From positions 14,895,867 through 14,959,866 of the forward strand of contig NC_135557.1 in NCBI RefSeq assembly GCF_964340395.1: a stretch of DNA of 64,000 bases. Reading direction: 5' to 3'. Both the position numbers and the translations under genes were made by a program. This document shows positions 27,701 through 38,103 of this stretch, piece after piece. How positions within the stretch are numbered: the stretch's first letter is position 1; the number at the start of each line of letters is the position of its first letter. This stretch comes from Glandiceps talaboti. Lineage: Eukaryota; Hemichordata; Enteropneusta; Spengelidae. The notes beneath the pieces were generated by a model, which was given only the letters and a program-made list of their open reading frames with translations, was not told the DNA's origin and made no database searches.

Positions 27701-28971
27701 ACACAGTATACCACGAGGGGTGTCTTGTTTCAACGCAATCTTCCTTTCCCTGCGAAATATGTGACTTTTTGTTTTGTGACTGTTTTGTAAATGTCTAAAA
27801 AGTTACAAGTTTATATTTATAAAAACCCAGAAAACGATGACAATGTTCGGGGTTTTTATGTTATAGAGCATAAGAATCTACGGAAACACAACCTAAACCT
27901 AAAGTTGGCCGTTATGTGCCTTATAATTAGTCGACTCAATTACGGCTTTACATAAACTTACACTTCACATTGGATGTTAGAATTAAAATATTTGTCATTT
28001 TAATCGTGCTCGTGTTTCTGTTATCGAGTGCATTAACGTTTTAAATTTTTGCTTTAAAATATTCTCATTACAGAAACCACACCATAGCTTTTGTAAAAGT
28101 TGCAGTATCGGTTGAATACACACAGAGATAAGCATTGTTCTATTCCCGTGCTACCTTTTGTTACGTGGGGTCATTTATGGTCAACCTCCTGCAGCTTTGA
28201 GGAAGAAAATATCTATTTTATTCTCCACACGTTAGAGACACAGACCAAAACGATATACGCATGTCTGTTATTACTTCCTGATAGGTCACTCATTACAATA
28301 AGGGACGATCACACAAGGTCAGTAAACGAACATCGGTCGTTTAGGCCACCCCCCCCCCCCCTTAAACGAGCGTTCACAAGTGCGTCATCACACGTTTTAA
28401 TATGTTGTAACCCATGAGACAAAATGTAGCGGTCACACCACTACGTTCAATGTTATATAAATAATGATAGTAAACATGAAGTCCCCCCCCCCCTAAGCAT
28501 TATAAACATTTTTACCGAGATGGTGGTAAACACATCAAAACACTACCAGGAAACCCTGCACTGTATATCACAGTAGTTGTAAATTTCAATTAACTTATCA
28601 ACATCTCAGTAGTAAATATGGAAGTTTTAGAAATTTGGTTAGAAGTGCGAAAATGAAGTTCAGCAATCGCATTAACGCCAGACCCCCTCCCCAAAACGAT
28701 TGAAGTTCGCTTATTAAGTCTGTGTGACATTGTGCGATCGCCCTTAAGTCTAATCAGAAATTTTATTTATATAGTATTCTTGCCTGAAGGAGCTCGAGTT
28801 AACCACCTTGAAATAGTATCTGGCTTATGAAGTGTTGATCAACTAATATTTACCAGTTTGTCCTCATAGCAGTCTGGTACATTTCGATACACAAATTCAA
28901 AAATACTTACCATTTGTGACCTCAAAGAACAAATATATTGCTGTTAGGAAATTAACGAACGGGAGCTTCAT
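16434..28971 (-). CDS. Ig/FN3 receptor tyrosine-kinase-like protein, predicted pseudokinase
   Basis: Nineteen exons join in phase with no frame break: 28971-28911 (signal peptide), 27250-26936, 25922-25638, 25019-24750, 24516-24247, 23843-23583, 22557-22294 (Ig-like), 21991-21695, 21388-21152 (FN3-like), 21043-20906 (TM), 20166-20101, 19708-19635 (juxtamembrane), 19182-18963, 18517-18407, 17977-17817, 17601-17479, 17234-17123, 16806-16710 and 16551-16452 (kinase). That gives 1154 codons; reading on to TAG at 16434 adds five residues, although AAG/GTAATG could be a donor to an unseen tail exon. Kinase landmarks kept: VAIK (Lys916), helix-C Glu933, APE in RRWMAPE, and the C-lobe RP motif. Lost: the glycine loop is RGKYHHV, HRD is HRY (Tyr1015), the loop Asn is His1020, and DFG is QFG (Gln1033). 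Phosphotransfer is therefore unlikely. Tyrosine motifs lie at 812, 828, 854 and 867. The family is a class of Ig-rich receptors of the FGFR/Tie type; the exact orthologue is unknown. Confidence 0.9.
16602..16675. repeat. (TGTC)n microsatellite
   Basis: Pure TGTC run in the last intron of the receptor gene. Confidence 0.95.
17269..17297. repeat. (TGAC)n microsatellite
   Basis: Short tetranucleotide run in a receptor intron. Confidence 0.85.
19375..19600. repeat. Compound trinucleotide repeat (CAC)n, (CAA)n, (CGA)n
   Basis: Three trinucleotide families in series within the intron between the juxtamembrane and kinase exons. The valine/leucine-rich ORF on the minus strand is an artefact. Confidence 0.95.
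19635..20166 (-). CDS. Receptor exons 11-12: juxtamembrane tyrosine motifs
   Basis: Exons 20166-20101 and 19708-19635 encode about 47 residues. Tyr812 sits in GPYDDI and Tyr828 in VEYAEL, which fits the ITIM consensus (I/V/L/S-x-Y-x-x-I/V/L). The next exon adds GAYAEF (854) and SEYMKL (867), the latter also ITIM-like. These are plausible SH2-docking sites for kinases acting in trans; function is inferred from pattern only. Confidence 0.75.
19999..20065. repeat. (TA)n microsatellite
   Basis: Interrupted TA run in a receptor intron. Confidence 0.9.
20280..20869. repeat. 590 bp compound (TATG)n/(TG)n/(TACG)n/(TGTC)n repeat
   Basis: Alternating blocks of TATG, TAGG, TG, TGCG, TACG and TGTC fill nearly the whole intron between the TM exon and the first juxtamembrane exon. 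Long ORFs in all three plus frames and on the minus strand are artefacts of a period-4 repeat. Confidence 0.95.
20906..21043 (-). CDS. Receptor exon 10: transmembrane segment
   Basis: Encodes EIPEKVDSETS followed by about 25 hydrophobic residues rich in Ile, Val and Leu, and then the basic stop-transfer LKLKKSRENR. It places the Ig/FN3 exons outside the cell and the kinase-like domain in the cytoplasm. Confidence 0.9.
22915..22953. repeat. (TGTC)n microsatellite
   Basis: Short pure run in the intron between the last two Ig-like exons. Confidence 0.9.
24247..25019 (-). repeat. Tandemly duplicated I-set Ig exons in the receptor
   Basis: Exons 25019-24750 and 24516-24247 are each 270 nt and phase 1-1. 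Both encode DEPESVSIQ...TCTADGNPNPSFEWKD and end in VDVQC. They differ at roughly one residue in seven, and the nucleotide identity extends to the splice sites. This is a young exon duplication that added one Ig domain. A CAC/CAA trinucleotide repeat sits in the intron between them. Confidence 0.9.
24630..24706. repeat. (CAC)n-(CAA)n microsatellite
   Basis: Trinucleotide run in the intron separating the two duplicated Ig exons. Confidence 0.95.
26263..26816 (+). mobile_element. 550 bp non-autonomous element with fold-back end, copy A
   Basis: The first 143 bp form a hairpin: AACAATAATGTACGCCCTCC pairs with its near-complement ending at about 26405, arms near 49 bp. The following 400 bp are bounded by inverted repeats containing CCAATTCCAGTGAATTT (from about 26423, complement from about 26783). 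A second, near-identical copy lies at 44491-45044. No transposase is present. It sits in a receptor intron. Confidence 0.75.
26936..27250 (-). CDS. Receptor exon 2: first Ig-like domain
   Basis: Residues about 21-125. The Ig core is visible as TTLRCAV, then WYNQWEI, then GEWDCRAFG. Two additional cysteines (SDCYFEC) lie between the core pair, so an extra disulfide is likely. Phase 1 to phase 1. Confidence 0.8.
28301..28744. mobile_element. Possible MITE in receptor intron 1
   Basis: The left end AGGGACGATCACACAA and the right end, reverse-complemented AAGGGCGATCGCACAA, are imperfect inverted repeats, continuing more loosely inward (ACGAACATC / GCGAACTTC). About 445 bp with C-runs and no ORF. 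Only one copy was seen, so the boundaries are approximate. Confidence 0.35.
28911..28971 (-). CDS. Receptor exon 1: start codon and signal peptide
   Basis: ATG at 28971-28969 opens MKLPFVNFLTAIYLFFEVTN, a short basic start followed by a hydrophobic core, which is a typical secretion signal. The donor is AATG/GTAAGT. The exon ends in phase 1, like all the following ectodomain exons, so Ig modules can be added or lost without frameshift. Confidence 0.8.
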
Positions 28972-29730
28972 TATTTCGTTGGACCAACTTCCCGTCTTCA
29001 GTCGTACTTACTTTTTACACACGTATTTTTCCGGGTTCATGACCTTTTACCTCATATGTGCCTGTAAAGGTATACAGGTATCACACAAAACCACACAATA
29101 AGTGGTCTATTGTCTAAGACAGGTCACACTCTCGTTTGCATTCTCTTAAAATGTCTGGTGTCCTAAATCATGTTAACTTCTGTGTGTTTTTTCTTTGTTT
29201 TGTTAAGTTAATATAATGTGCCGATCATGCGTGCGAACTGAACAAATGTGCATTCAATTGTTACATACTTGGGCTTTGGGGGTTCACGAACCTTCACCTC
29301 AGGCTCATATATACATGCAAAGTAAAGCAAGACCGTATCAACATCTACTTCAACTACTTCTATACTGTGTAAACATCGATCCAACAAGGACGATTATCAT
29401 CACAAAGGCGAAACGCTGGCGGCGTCCTTTAGCTCTCATCAGTAATACAGAACATTTTAATATTACCAATGGAATGGTGAGACATGTGAACTTATACATA
29501 TAATAAGATATTCTGCCAAGTTTTGCGGCAATCAAACAGAGCGTTATCTTTGATGCATTGTCGACCAAAGTACAAATAACATATACCCTTAAGCGACATT
29601 TGCTTTATTAAGATAATCATTTAGGCGTGGTCACAGTTGCTGTCGCCTTTGTACGAAGCGAGTGTGATAGGAAATTCAAGGTATGAATGGTTTGTCAACA
29701 TAGCCACACATTACACTTCTTTTATTTAGA
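28972..29730. promoter_or_regulatory. Putative divergent promoter region
   Basis: The 759 bp between two oppositely directed signal-peptide exons, the receptor on minus and the 29731 exon on plus. No TATA box or CpG island can be singled out. The role is inferred only from the head-to-head arrangement. Confidence 0.3.
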
Positions 29731-29827
29731 ATGCTATTTAATCGCGAACTGATGATGTATTACTACATGACGATTGCAGTGGTTTGGTTCCTCTGGATGA
29801 GTCAAGCTGCAAGTGGTATCGATCAAG
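29731..29827 (+). CDS. Possible first exon encoding a signal peptide, unknown gene
   Basis: ATG at 29731 opens MLFNRELMMYYYMTIAVV, then WFLWMSQAASG, then IDQ, ending at a good donor (CAAG/GTAAAT) in phase 1. A hydrophobic core followed by SQAAS looks like a cleavable secretion signal. Phase 1 matches the ectodomain exons of the receptor that starts 760 bp away on the other strand. No matching downstream exon was found on the plus strand before 38 kb, so this may be a gene remnant or a chance hydrophobic ORF. Confidence 0.35.
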
Positions 29828-29997
29828 GTAAATGTTTTTCCACGAAACGGTATAAATTGATCGTTAAAATAAATAAATGAACGAATAACAAAGTAACTGA
29901 ATAAATAGATATAAGTAAATATATAAATGAATATATAGATATACATAATAAATGAATGAATAAATTAAAGAAAAGATGGATTGGTGTGTGGGTGGGT

Positions 29998-30058
29998 GAA
30001 TGATGGACGGATGGAGAGATAGATAGATAGATAGACAGACAGACATACAGACAGACAT

Positions 30059-30089
<31 letters not shown>

Positions 30090-30183
30090 GTCAGACACAG
30101 ATAGATAGATAGATAGATACATAGATAGATGGATGGATGGATGGATGGATGGATGGATGGATGGATGGATGGATGGATAGATG

Positions 30184-30261
<78 letters not shown>
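29998..30261. repeat. (GATA)n/(GACA)n/(GATG)n compound microsatellite
   Basis: About 260 bp of tetranucleotide blocks of related motifs. The serine/isoleucine-rich minus-strand ORF across it is an artefact. Confidence 0.95.
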
Positions 30262-30262
<1 letters not shown>

Positions 30263-31589
30263 GATACTTCACATATAAGAACATTAAGAATCGCAGTTTC
30301 ACAAAATCAGCCGTGCATAAATTGCTAGGGGATGGGTACCATATATACTAGTTGCTTCTGTTCTATCCATTTGTACTTTGAAGACGTTAAACAGTTTTGC
30401 CTCTATCTATTGATATCAGTTTACCGACGTATAGCGAGTAAGTAGGGAAATAAAGTGAACTATAGTGCATAAACAAAACACACTTCATAGTTTATAACGT
30501 AAAATAAACGAATAGTTGTAATTTGAGTTTGTAAATAACGCAACGGAAGAAAAGCGTCTTAGGGAAAATGTTTTAGTGCGAGGAAAATGCGACTTGCAGA
30601 CTAGATGTAGATTCCACTTCGTAAAATAACTCAAATACCGTTCTTGTATATAAACAAATATGTAATATGTTACATAAATATCATCAAGTGTGTGAACAGG
30701 TGCAATAACGAGGGGAATTTGAAAGTAAGTTGAACAATGGTGCGGTAATCTACCTCTTCAGTGACAATGTGCTTAAGTGTACTTTACAATTAGAATAAAA
30801 AATAATAACATTATTTAAAGGACACGCACCCAATTACAATATTTTTCTGTCTTATTTTATTTCACATGAAACTGTATTTAAACAACAAAATATGTTTTAT
30901 AAATACTTACTTTAACACGTTTATTTCTCAATACTAGCAGTAATATCTACATTATTAGCAGCTATGAAAATCAAGTGCAAGATTTAATGACGTAATTTTG
31001 GGATGCACCCGTAGAAGTTACCATTGACAACATGTACTCGTGGAGAAATTGCACATGCATAAATCACCCAATGCTATATCGAACTCTTATTACCACTCCA
31101 CAACACACATTTCGATGTACATCTACACCTCAGAAATTAAATTTATCAAGAATGTATAAAAATGTTTGAATGCAAACGACAACAAAGGCTAATTGCACAT
31201 CGTTGGAAAATGTGTATAAACAAATTGCTTGTTTGCTATAATAAGGCAAATTCACTATTTCAATACACAAAAGCACGGTTGTATTGAGAGCAAGGTGGTT
31301 AGCAATACCAGGAGGAAAACGCTTTTGGTAAACTACCCATCTTCGACATCAATACATAGCTATATGTGTGTCAAATTTGATTTTAGTAATGAAAAATATA
31401 TTTATCTGAGTAAGTCGTATAACATTGAATTTTTTGGGTAGCAATTTGTGCATAATCTCACAAAACAAATAAATCATTTACAAATACAAAATGATCACAA
31501 CATAATCGACGTTCACGGGTTTCAGTGTTTCTGGTCAACTTTAGCTAAGGGAAGCGTGGTGATCTCAGCATCCCCACCATCCGAGTACA

Positions 31590-31715
31590 CATAATAATAA
31601 TAATAATATTTATTTTTGTTTATACTGGATAATTCTTTATGTATATAAACACTTGTCTCCCAAGAAGTCCAGTGAGGGCCATCCCTCATGGCTTCAGTGT
31701 TAATGTATACGCACA
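31590..31715 (-). mobile_element. SINE 3' fragment
   Basis: Read on the minus strand, the piece around GGCCCTCACTGGACTTCTTG matches the 3' part of the tRNA-headed SINE at 46301-46590 almost base for base, and ends in an ATT-repeat tail. The tRNA-like head is missing. Confidence 0.65.
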
Positions 31716-31774
31716 TGCGCATATACACACATAAACATACTGATGGACTATATGCAAATTAATTCTTTTCTCAC

Positions 31775-31870
31775 CTCAAGCATTTTGGCAGAGTCCACGA
31801 GACAGGGTTACTTGTGATAACCAACTCGCTGTGAACAGGTGGGCTGCTGTTTGGATGAACGTGAACGGAT
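31775..31870 (-). CDS. Possible exon, unknown gene
   Basis: A pyrimidine-rich acceptor (TTTTTTTTAAACAG) and a good donor (TTGAG/GTGAG) bound 96 nt, phase 2-2, reading SVHVHPNSSPPVHSELVITS and then NPVSWTLPKCL. The composition is protein-like. No neighbouring exon of compatible phase was confirmed, so this could be an orphan or false exon. Confidence 0.25.
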
Positions 31871-32423
31871 CTGTTTAAAAAAAACGAAAGAGAGGTTCGT
31901 TAATGTTGATTTTGAATCGAATTATAACAATTTTATTGTGGCCTCCTACTCGAAACATCAATATGAAACAATATTGACTAAGGCTGTGTTTGTATCTCAA
32001 TACATTGCAAAAAGCTAAAATATGTGTAGAAAAATGTAATTGTACGTACAATTACAAGGATTTGACGCAATTATTGAAATTTATTGAGTTACAAAGAAAG
32101 TCTTGGCAAATGTTATTTCACATTGATTTTACATTATGTTATTTGCTTTGTGTTTACACTACTGCTATTTGAACGGGGAACACATAGGGTCTCATTTACA
32201 TACTCAGCATTCTGAATGGTTACGAAGCTGAGAGACGTCATTTTCACACATTCTGCAGCATACGACATATTTAACATTCAAAATATGACACATCTTGCAC
32301 ACAGTATACATGATTTACACCAAGGCGAAGCATCTTGCCTAAGCGTATAATGCTAAGAGCGCCTCGCCTACCCTCAACGTTGTTACTGACATTATTATAA
32401 ACATAGACCCTCATATTCCCAGG

Positions 32424-32489
32424 GTGTGACGTCAAAGTATAGTAATATGAAAGCCATACATTTCATATTACTATACTTTGACGTCACAC
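32424..32489. repeat. Perfect 29 bp hairpin containing a CRE palindrome
   Basis: The left arm GTGTGACGTCAAAG... (32424-32452) is exactly complementary to 32461-32489, with an 8 bp loop. Each arm contains TGACGTCA. Part of the motif (TATAGTAATATGG) repeats again just after the right arm. Confidence 0.9.
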
Positions 32490-32536
32490 TATAGTAATAT
32501 GGTCGGAACTACTTTAAATTATATGTAAACATCATC

Positions 32537-32769
32537 AACCTATACGATGTTGTTGTTTGAAAATATGATTTCCTTGCCATTCATGGATTGCCGAACATCG
32601 ACCATCATCATCATTATCAGTAAACAGTGAACAAATACACCTCTTTTGGACACATCTATCGCCTTTTGTACAGCCACTAATGTACGTAGACATGCTAACA
32701 TCAACATCGTAAAAACTTCCAGTTGTGATAGTTGTACAACGCAGTGAAATCGTTGTCCCGTTAAATTCA
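32537..32769 (-). CDS. Possible cysteine-rich exon, unknown gene
   Basis: The frame reads VEFNGTTISLRCTTITTG..., followed by SGCTKGDRCVQKRCIC and DGRCSAIHEW. It could be bounded by CAATAG at the acceptor side and TATAG/GTTGAT at the donor, phase 1-1, the phase used by extracellular modules. The acceptor has a poor pyrimidine tract. Six cysteines suggest a secreted domain. No family was recognised. Confidence 0.25.
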
Positions 32770-33265
32770 ACTATTGATAGAACTTTTGAACGACTTTTGA
32801 CAATGTGTTTTTGAAAATTTGACAATGATTTCGACATTATAACTTGCCAGTGTTGATGTTTTTAGCGCATGACTCTGAGCCGAGTTCTATGCATAACCAG
32901 TGTAGGCACCCGTTCGTTATTAGCCAGTCTCTCGATATGTCTCATTTTTTCCGATGACAGTGTCTATATTTTGTCAAAAAATTAATCACTGCTCTTGACA
33001 AACGTCCCGTCGTTGGCAAAATGTTCCCTACCTGAAAGTCTGTGGTGTAATTTTACTGATCTCAACATATACGTTTACTTAGTAGTAGTAGCGACGGCAG
33101 CTGTCGCAATGGCGTCTACATTCTGAAAACTGAATGAACAACTGAGAGCTGTAGCCCCATCACTTCGTAAAATTGATGCGCGTTCAGCGTAAGTTTCGGA
33201 ATATTTTACTTTAAAATTGTCATTATAATAGAAAAAGATAGTGGGTCTATGTATATAATAAATAA

Positions 33266-33429
33266 ATAATCTCCAGGTATTTCTCATTCATGCTACGTCA
33301 TCTCGGACTCATGGTTCCCCTATGTCTGTATCCCTCTTCGCCTATCGGCTCGGAGGGATACGGCCGACATGAGGGGAATCATGCGTCCTCGATGACGTAG
33401 CACTCATTCGGAATACTGGGAGATTATAT
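33266..33429. mobile_element. Imperfect 164 bp fold-back (MITE-like hairpin)
   Basis: Outer arms ATAATCTCC...GCTACGTCATC pair with GATGACGTAGC...GGGAGATTAT, and the inner arms around TTCCCCT/AGGGGAA and TATCCCTC/GAGGGATA also pair, leaving a short loop near 33340. The whole unit is one long imperfect palindrome. No copy elsewhere in the window. Confidence 0.65.
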
Positions 33430-34743
33430 ATAAATATTTTAATTAGATATGATTCTCCTCGCATTGCTAACTAATGCTGCATAACTAATTTGATAGACTG
33501 TGACATCTCTTATAGAGCTTAGCCGTTTTTGTTAATGTATGAAGAATACGGTAAGTTGTAATATTCTGTATGTTGAATTTGTTTGCAAGAAGTAGTTGAT
33601 GCGGAAACTGGTAAAAAGACAATACAAAACTGTTCTTCCAATCTGTAATGGCTGTACATCTGATGAGAAGAAACCAATAACACAGAGACAATATGGAAAA
33701 CTACGGAAAACATAACTAACTGAACTAGACACTCTCATATGAAAATAATATATATTAAAGAAAAATAAAAAAAAAATATACTTACCCCACCTATTCTAAA
33801 ATTGAGCATAATCGGAACCACACACTTTGTTGTTAGGCTTTACGGGAAATATTTACAGACTAGTTTTTGATCCTCTTCGGCTAATACCATTTTATATTTG
33901 TATTTTATTATTTTTCATTCGCAGAGAAAATAATTTTTTTTTTTAATTGTTCTATTGCGATACAAGTATTGCATCTCTCTAGACTGCTTGCCCAACCATT
34001 GCATATGCTCCGACAAAGGAGTTTGGTGAATGGACATGTGTAGAGTGATAACTCATGAAATAGTGGCGAAGGGTTATGATGACTATGTATGGATAGACTT
34101 AACAGGGGACTGTTTTACTTGGGTCCATCTGCATTCTCACGCTTACGCTGATGGCGTTCGTATATAATTCATGATCCTGTCATTGAAGACGAGGTTGATA
34201 GAAGTTGAAATTTACACCGATTACGGCCGATGTGTAGGGGGGCCCCGTCACGGCGTGCCTTACAGACTATAGGAAGTGAAATTTATGTTACCATTTTACC
34301 TTGACGACTACGAGCTGTCTTTTGACAATGAATAGTGTAAGATTTACAATAGTGACTACTATCAGAAATGATACCAGGCAAATAGAAATTCTTAATATCA
34401 TATTCGTTGTCTTCTCTAAGCCTGTGCTACCCATGAAATGGTCAGTCTACATGGATATGGGACCACTAATCACTAATAGAAGTTGTTATGTTTATAACGG
34501 GAACTTAAGTTTATAATCTTCTGTATCATTGTTGGTAGGACACCTATAAACTAATATAATTGGCGTTTGTTCACAAGTTTGTTCTATGTTTATTCCAGGT
34601 GGGGCTCGATTTTACAAAAACAGTTTTATTTAAACAGCCAGTATGGGAAAAGTCTCAAACTATACGTTTATGATTGAATTATTGTGCAAAGGACGACTGT
34701 CCTTTTTACCTTCTGTAAGGAAGGTTATAATTTAGGGATGAAA

Positions 34744-34755
34744 GTGTGTGTGTGT

Positions 34756-34800
<45 letters not shown>
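34744..34800. repeat. (GT)n microsatellite
   Basis: GT dinucleotide run with one interruption. Confidence 0.95.
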
Positions 34801-34801
<1 letters not shown>

Positions 34802-35523
34802 TCCCACCATCTGTATGTTTCTCATGAATTAGAAAGAAGAACAGATGCATCATATCAGTAAACTCTATTATGTGAAATTAAAAAAAACCCATTTCTCTAA
34901 ATATTGCAACAGCAACATGTGTATATTTTGTAGGAAAATGCAACATTACTTTCATTTCATAATCAGAACACTTAATATAAATTGGAAAGACAGCAATATC
35001 AGATCAAAGCAGAGGCCACAATTTTGACAAGATTTCAACACATCGTAAATCTAGGATTTTCTCCATCTTCATATTTTTAAAATAAATTTTGGACACATTT
35101 TGCAACATCTCAAACCACCTGTTACATTCTTGCTCGTGCCGACTCGGCCAAGACCTGGACTTGTGTCTATATTCATGTCTGACTATATAAATACAACTGA
35201 CTATAACCATAATATCGGTGACACACGTCACAAAGGTCAGTGACATGTAGACGTGTTTACACAACTAGATTCTAAGAGCATTGGTACAGTTTCAAGTCCT
35301 GAGGGACTCGTAACTTTCCACTGGTAGACTCGTATATAGTATCTTACCATGCTGGGTTTCCTTTGTAAGTTATTTCAGACTGTGTGTTTGAGAGAGGACA
35401 TGGCCAATGTACACACACAATTTCTCACATTTCTTATCGTCCGATGTGTTTTGTTTACCAGTCGGCGTCGGTTGTTAGAGGTAGTGCGGCATAACTTAAG
35501 TTACACTGGAACGCTGCCATTTC

Positions 35524-35641
35524 TTAATAGCTGACTTCAAGGATGTGAAGCTGCTCACTGTCATCATGTGATTCACTTTCACTGGATGAACGCTCACTAT
35601 CAATGTAGCTGTCAATTATTCTATTCATATCATTGTTTGTC
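35524..35641 (-). CDS. Possible terminal exon with acidic serine-rich tail
   Basis: After an acceptor-like GACCTCAG the frame reads TNNDMNRIIDSYIDSERSSS, then ESESHDDSEQ, then LHILEVSY and a TAA stop at 35526-35524. The Ser/Asp/Glu cluster resembles casein-kinase-2 substrate tails of many membrane or nuclear proteins. No upstream exon on the minus strand was identified. If real, the gene would be divergent from GGT gene 1. Confidence 0.25.
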
Positions 35642-37010
35642 CTGAGGTCAACTATTTTTTTGTGTTTTAAGTCCCGACCCTAAACATTTTAGTAACAATT
35701 TACTTCTATATATTTCTGTACACATTCATGCAGTTGCCTCATCTGTAGTCACCTTTTCGAAAATTTTATTTCAGGGAGAAACCAGGTGGTTTTTATTTTA
35801 ATTTTTTTTATAGACTATAACAGTACAGTCTGCATAACGTGTTCGTCTGCTTCACCTATAATTGTCTTCACGTTCACTTCTGTTACAACAAATCAAACTC
35901 TCGCGTATTAAGCGTAGTAGTATCTTATCGTAGTGATTAAAAAAAATAAGTAAAGTAGCAAAATTCCGACTACCTACCCTGAAGTCATGTTATCGGAAAA
36001 AATAAGTATTTTTTTATTTTGCCTCACTGTTATCCAAAATTTCCAGTTTGGGGTCATTTCACAGGGTCTATGGTGTCTATGTGCTCAATAGCCTGTGGTT
36101 CAGCTTATTCTGCAATGGCTGAGTCCATTGTATATACGTACACAGTTGCATTCATTCATTTCGTCCGCAGTGGGTGACATAAAACAAATTGCAGGGGAGG
36201 GGGGAGGGGGACTAACGAATTTAAACATTTTAGCATGGATGTCACGGAATTATTACACCACTTTGATAACCCCCCTCCCCTCCCCTCCTTTAAAAGGTTA
36301 CACATGTGCACTAACTGACAGTGTCTACTAACTTTAAAATCTGCTATTTGGAAATGGTTTTCTATTAATCATAGACATACAACCTCTACCCTGTAAATGG
36401 AATCGCCTAATGAATCAAACAGACAGTAGTCGTCCTTACTTTTGTAACCCTGCCATTGGGAACAGTTGCCGTGGTAGTCAGCTTCTGTCTTTCTTTATGA
36501 CAAGCGAGGTAAGCAACATCTTCCATCAATGGAACCTAACATTGTAACTTTAAATTACAACTTTTTAATATAATAATGATTGTGTGTTCAGTGTGCATTC
36601 ATATTATATTCACACACGACTTCTTGTCTCGAAACTTACAAAATGTTTGTGATTAGACTTTCATTAATTTACCTGGATTGATTACATACCACTAGTAGTC
36701 AAAATGTGTAACCTTGGGTTTAATCACATGACATAGGACTCTCGATAAGTCGCACCTCGATAACTCGCGGTTTTGACTAAGTGTTGAGTGTTACATTGAC
36801 TCCCACCATTGTCTACTGTTCTTCTACTGTTTGCAAATAAAACTAAGGTTTACCCTCTGTACTCTTTTCTCAAGGCCCTTCTTTCACATGGTATATTAAA
36901 CCAGGTGCTAAAGATCGATAACCTATGGTATTTGTTAACAAAGACCTACAGAAAGGGGTGCCTAACTAGCGAAAGCTTTACTTGTCAATCTTCTCGATGA
37001 AAGGGTGCTA

Positions 37011-37629
37011 CACTGTACAACATTTTACCCACAACTCTCTCTGATTTGTAGTGTTGGACATCATCTCCCTGAAGTCAGACAAATCTCACCAGTGTATAGG
37101 GTTTTGTAAAAACATTTTTTTCCATTTGGCAAGCGTAGAATTGCCACTGATGAGGTTCTGAATACCCATTTTCATCGGTTCTGGTATCAGTGATTTATTG
37201 TAGGAGTAGCAATTTTAGGAATTTGTCAGCAGATTTTCTTGAAAGACATGCAGAATATTTGCGACGAAACTAAGGAAAATATATGCACCTGTTATGACTT
37301 TGCCAAAGATATAGATTTATTTGAATAGGTATGACAAAAGAAATTTACATACTAAAACTAATCATACACACTGACTACCCAAGTTATTGACACTTTGACA
37401 AAGGAAAAGTGTTTTATTCACAGCACATGCTTAATTTAGTTGTTAGTTCATTTTTATACAAAATTTAGAAATTTATTTTTGATTCCTAAGCGTTCTTTTG
37501 CTACATATTAATTAAACTTAACTACTATGCTTAAAATGTTGAAAAGTATAGGTTATTGAAAAAGTTATAAAATAAGGAACCTCCAAGCATACCAATCAGA
37601 GAGAGTTGTGGGTAAGATATTTTACAGTG
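37011..37629 (+). mobile_element. 619 bp inverted-repeat element, copy 1
   Basis: The ends start CACTGTACAACATTTTACCC and, reverse-complemented, CACTGTAAAATATCTTACCC; the inverted repeats continue for about 40 bp (...CACAACTCTCTCTGATT). The flanks TGCTA and TGTTA could be a decayed 5 bp target duplication. No ORF. A second copy lies at 58697-59316 in the same orientation. Confidence 0.8.
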
Positions 37630-38103
37630 TGTTATACGTCAATTGGACAGATGAACTGACGACACTCGTCGACAGTCTTACTTAGGTCTGTGAGTCACTT
37701 GTGCGCAACGCGTAAATAAAGCTGCGTTTACGTTTACGTTCTCGAGAGTCTACTTGCGCGAAAATAAGTATGCGTTCTACTATTGCGGTAGTATAACATA
37801 CTTCAAAGCACACTTATTGCTTAATGTCACATACAGATATGATAGGCTACATGTACATGTTACACGTTCCAGTAGTGCACATGCATAGCATAGCATTATC
37901 GAAGCTATTTGTATTGCTGGCTCTCAGTGATAATACACAGTGTATATTACAATATATGTATACAATTCAATCAAGTTCTGGGTTTCTCACACTCTGAGTT
38001 TCTGCGATTTATATTTGGTAATGGATAATAGGTATAATTAATCATTTAAAAACTAAATCTGCATATCAGTTTATTCAATAGGGAGATAAGCCTACTGGTA
38101 ATA

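Larger units (their letters stand above)
29828..38103. other. Largely non-coding interval between the receptor and GGT gene 1
   Basis: Holds a GATA/GACA/GATG repeat block, a SINE 3' fragment, two hairpins, a GT run, one MITE and three weak exon candidates listed separately. The rest shows no exon-like structure. Confidence 0.5.

Noticed and set aside
33776-33830. Short similarity between CCCCACCTATTCTAAAATT here and CCCCACCTATTTTAAAATT near 39090
   Set aside because: Only about 45 bp match and no element ends could be defined; recorded in case it is a transposon terminus.
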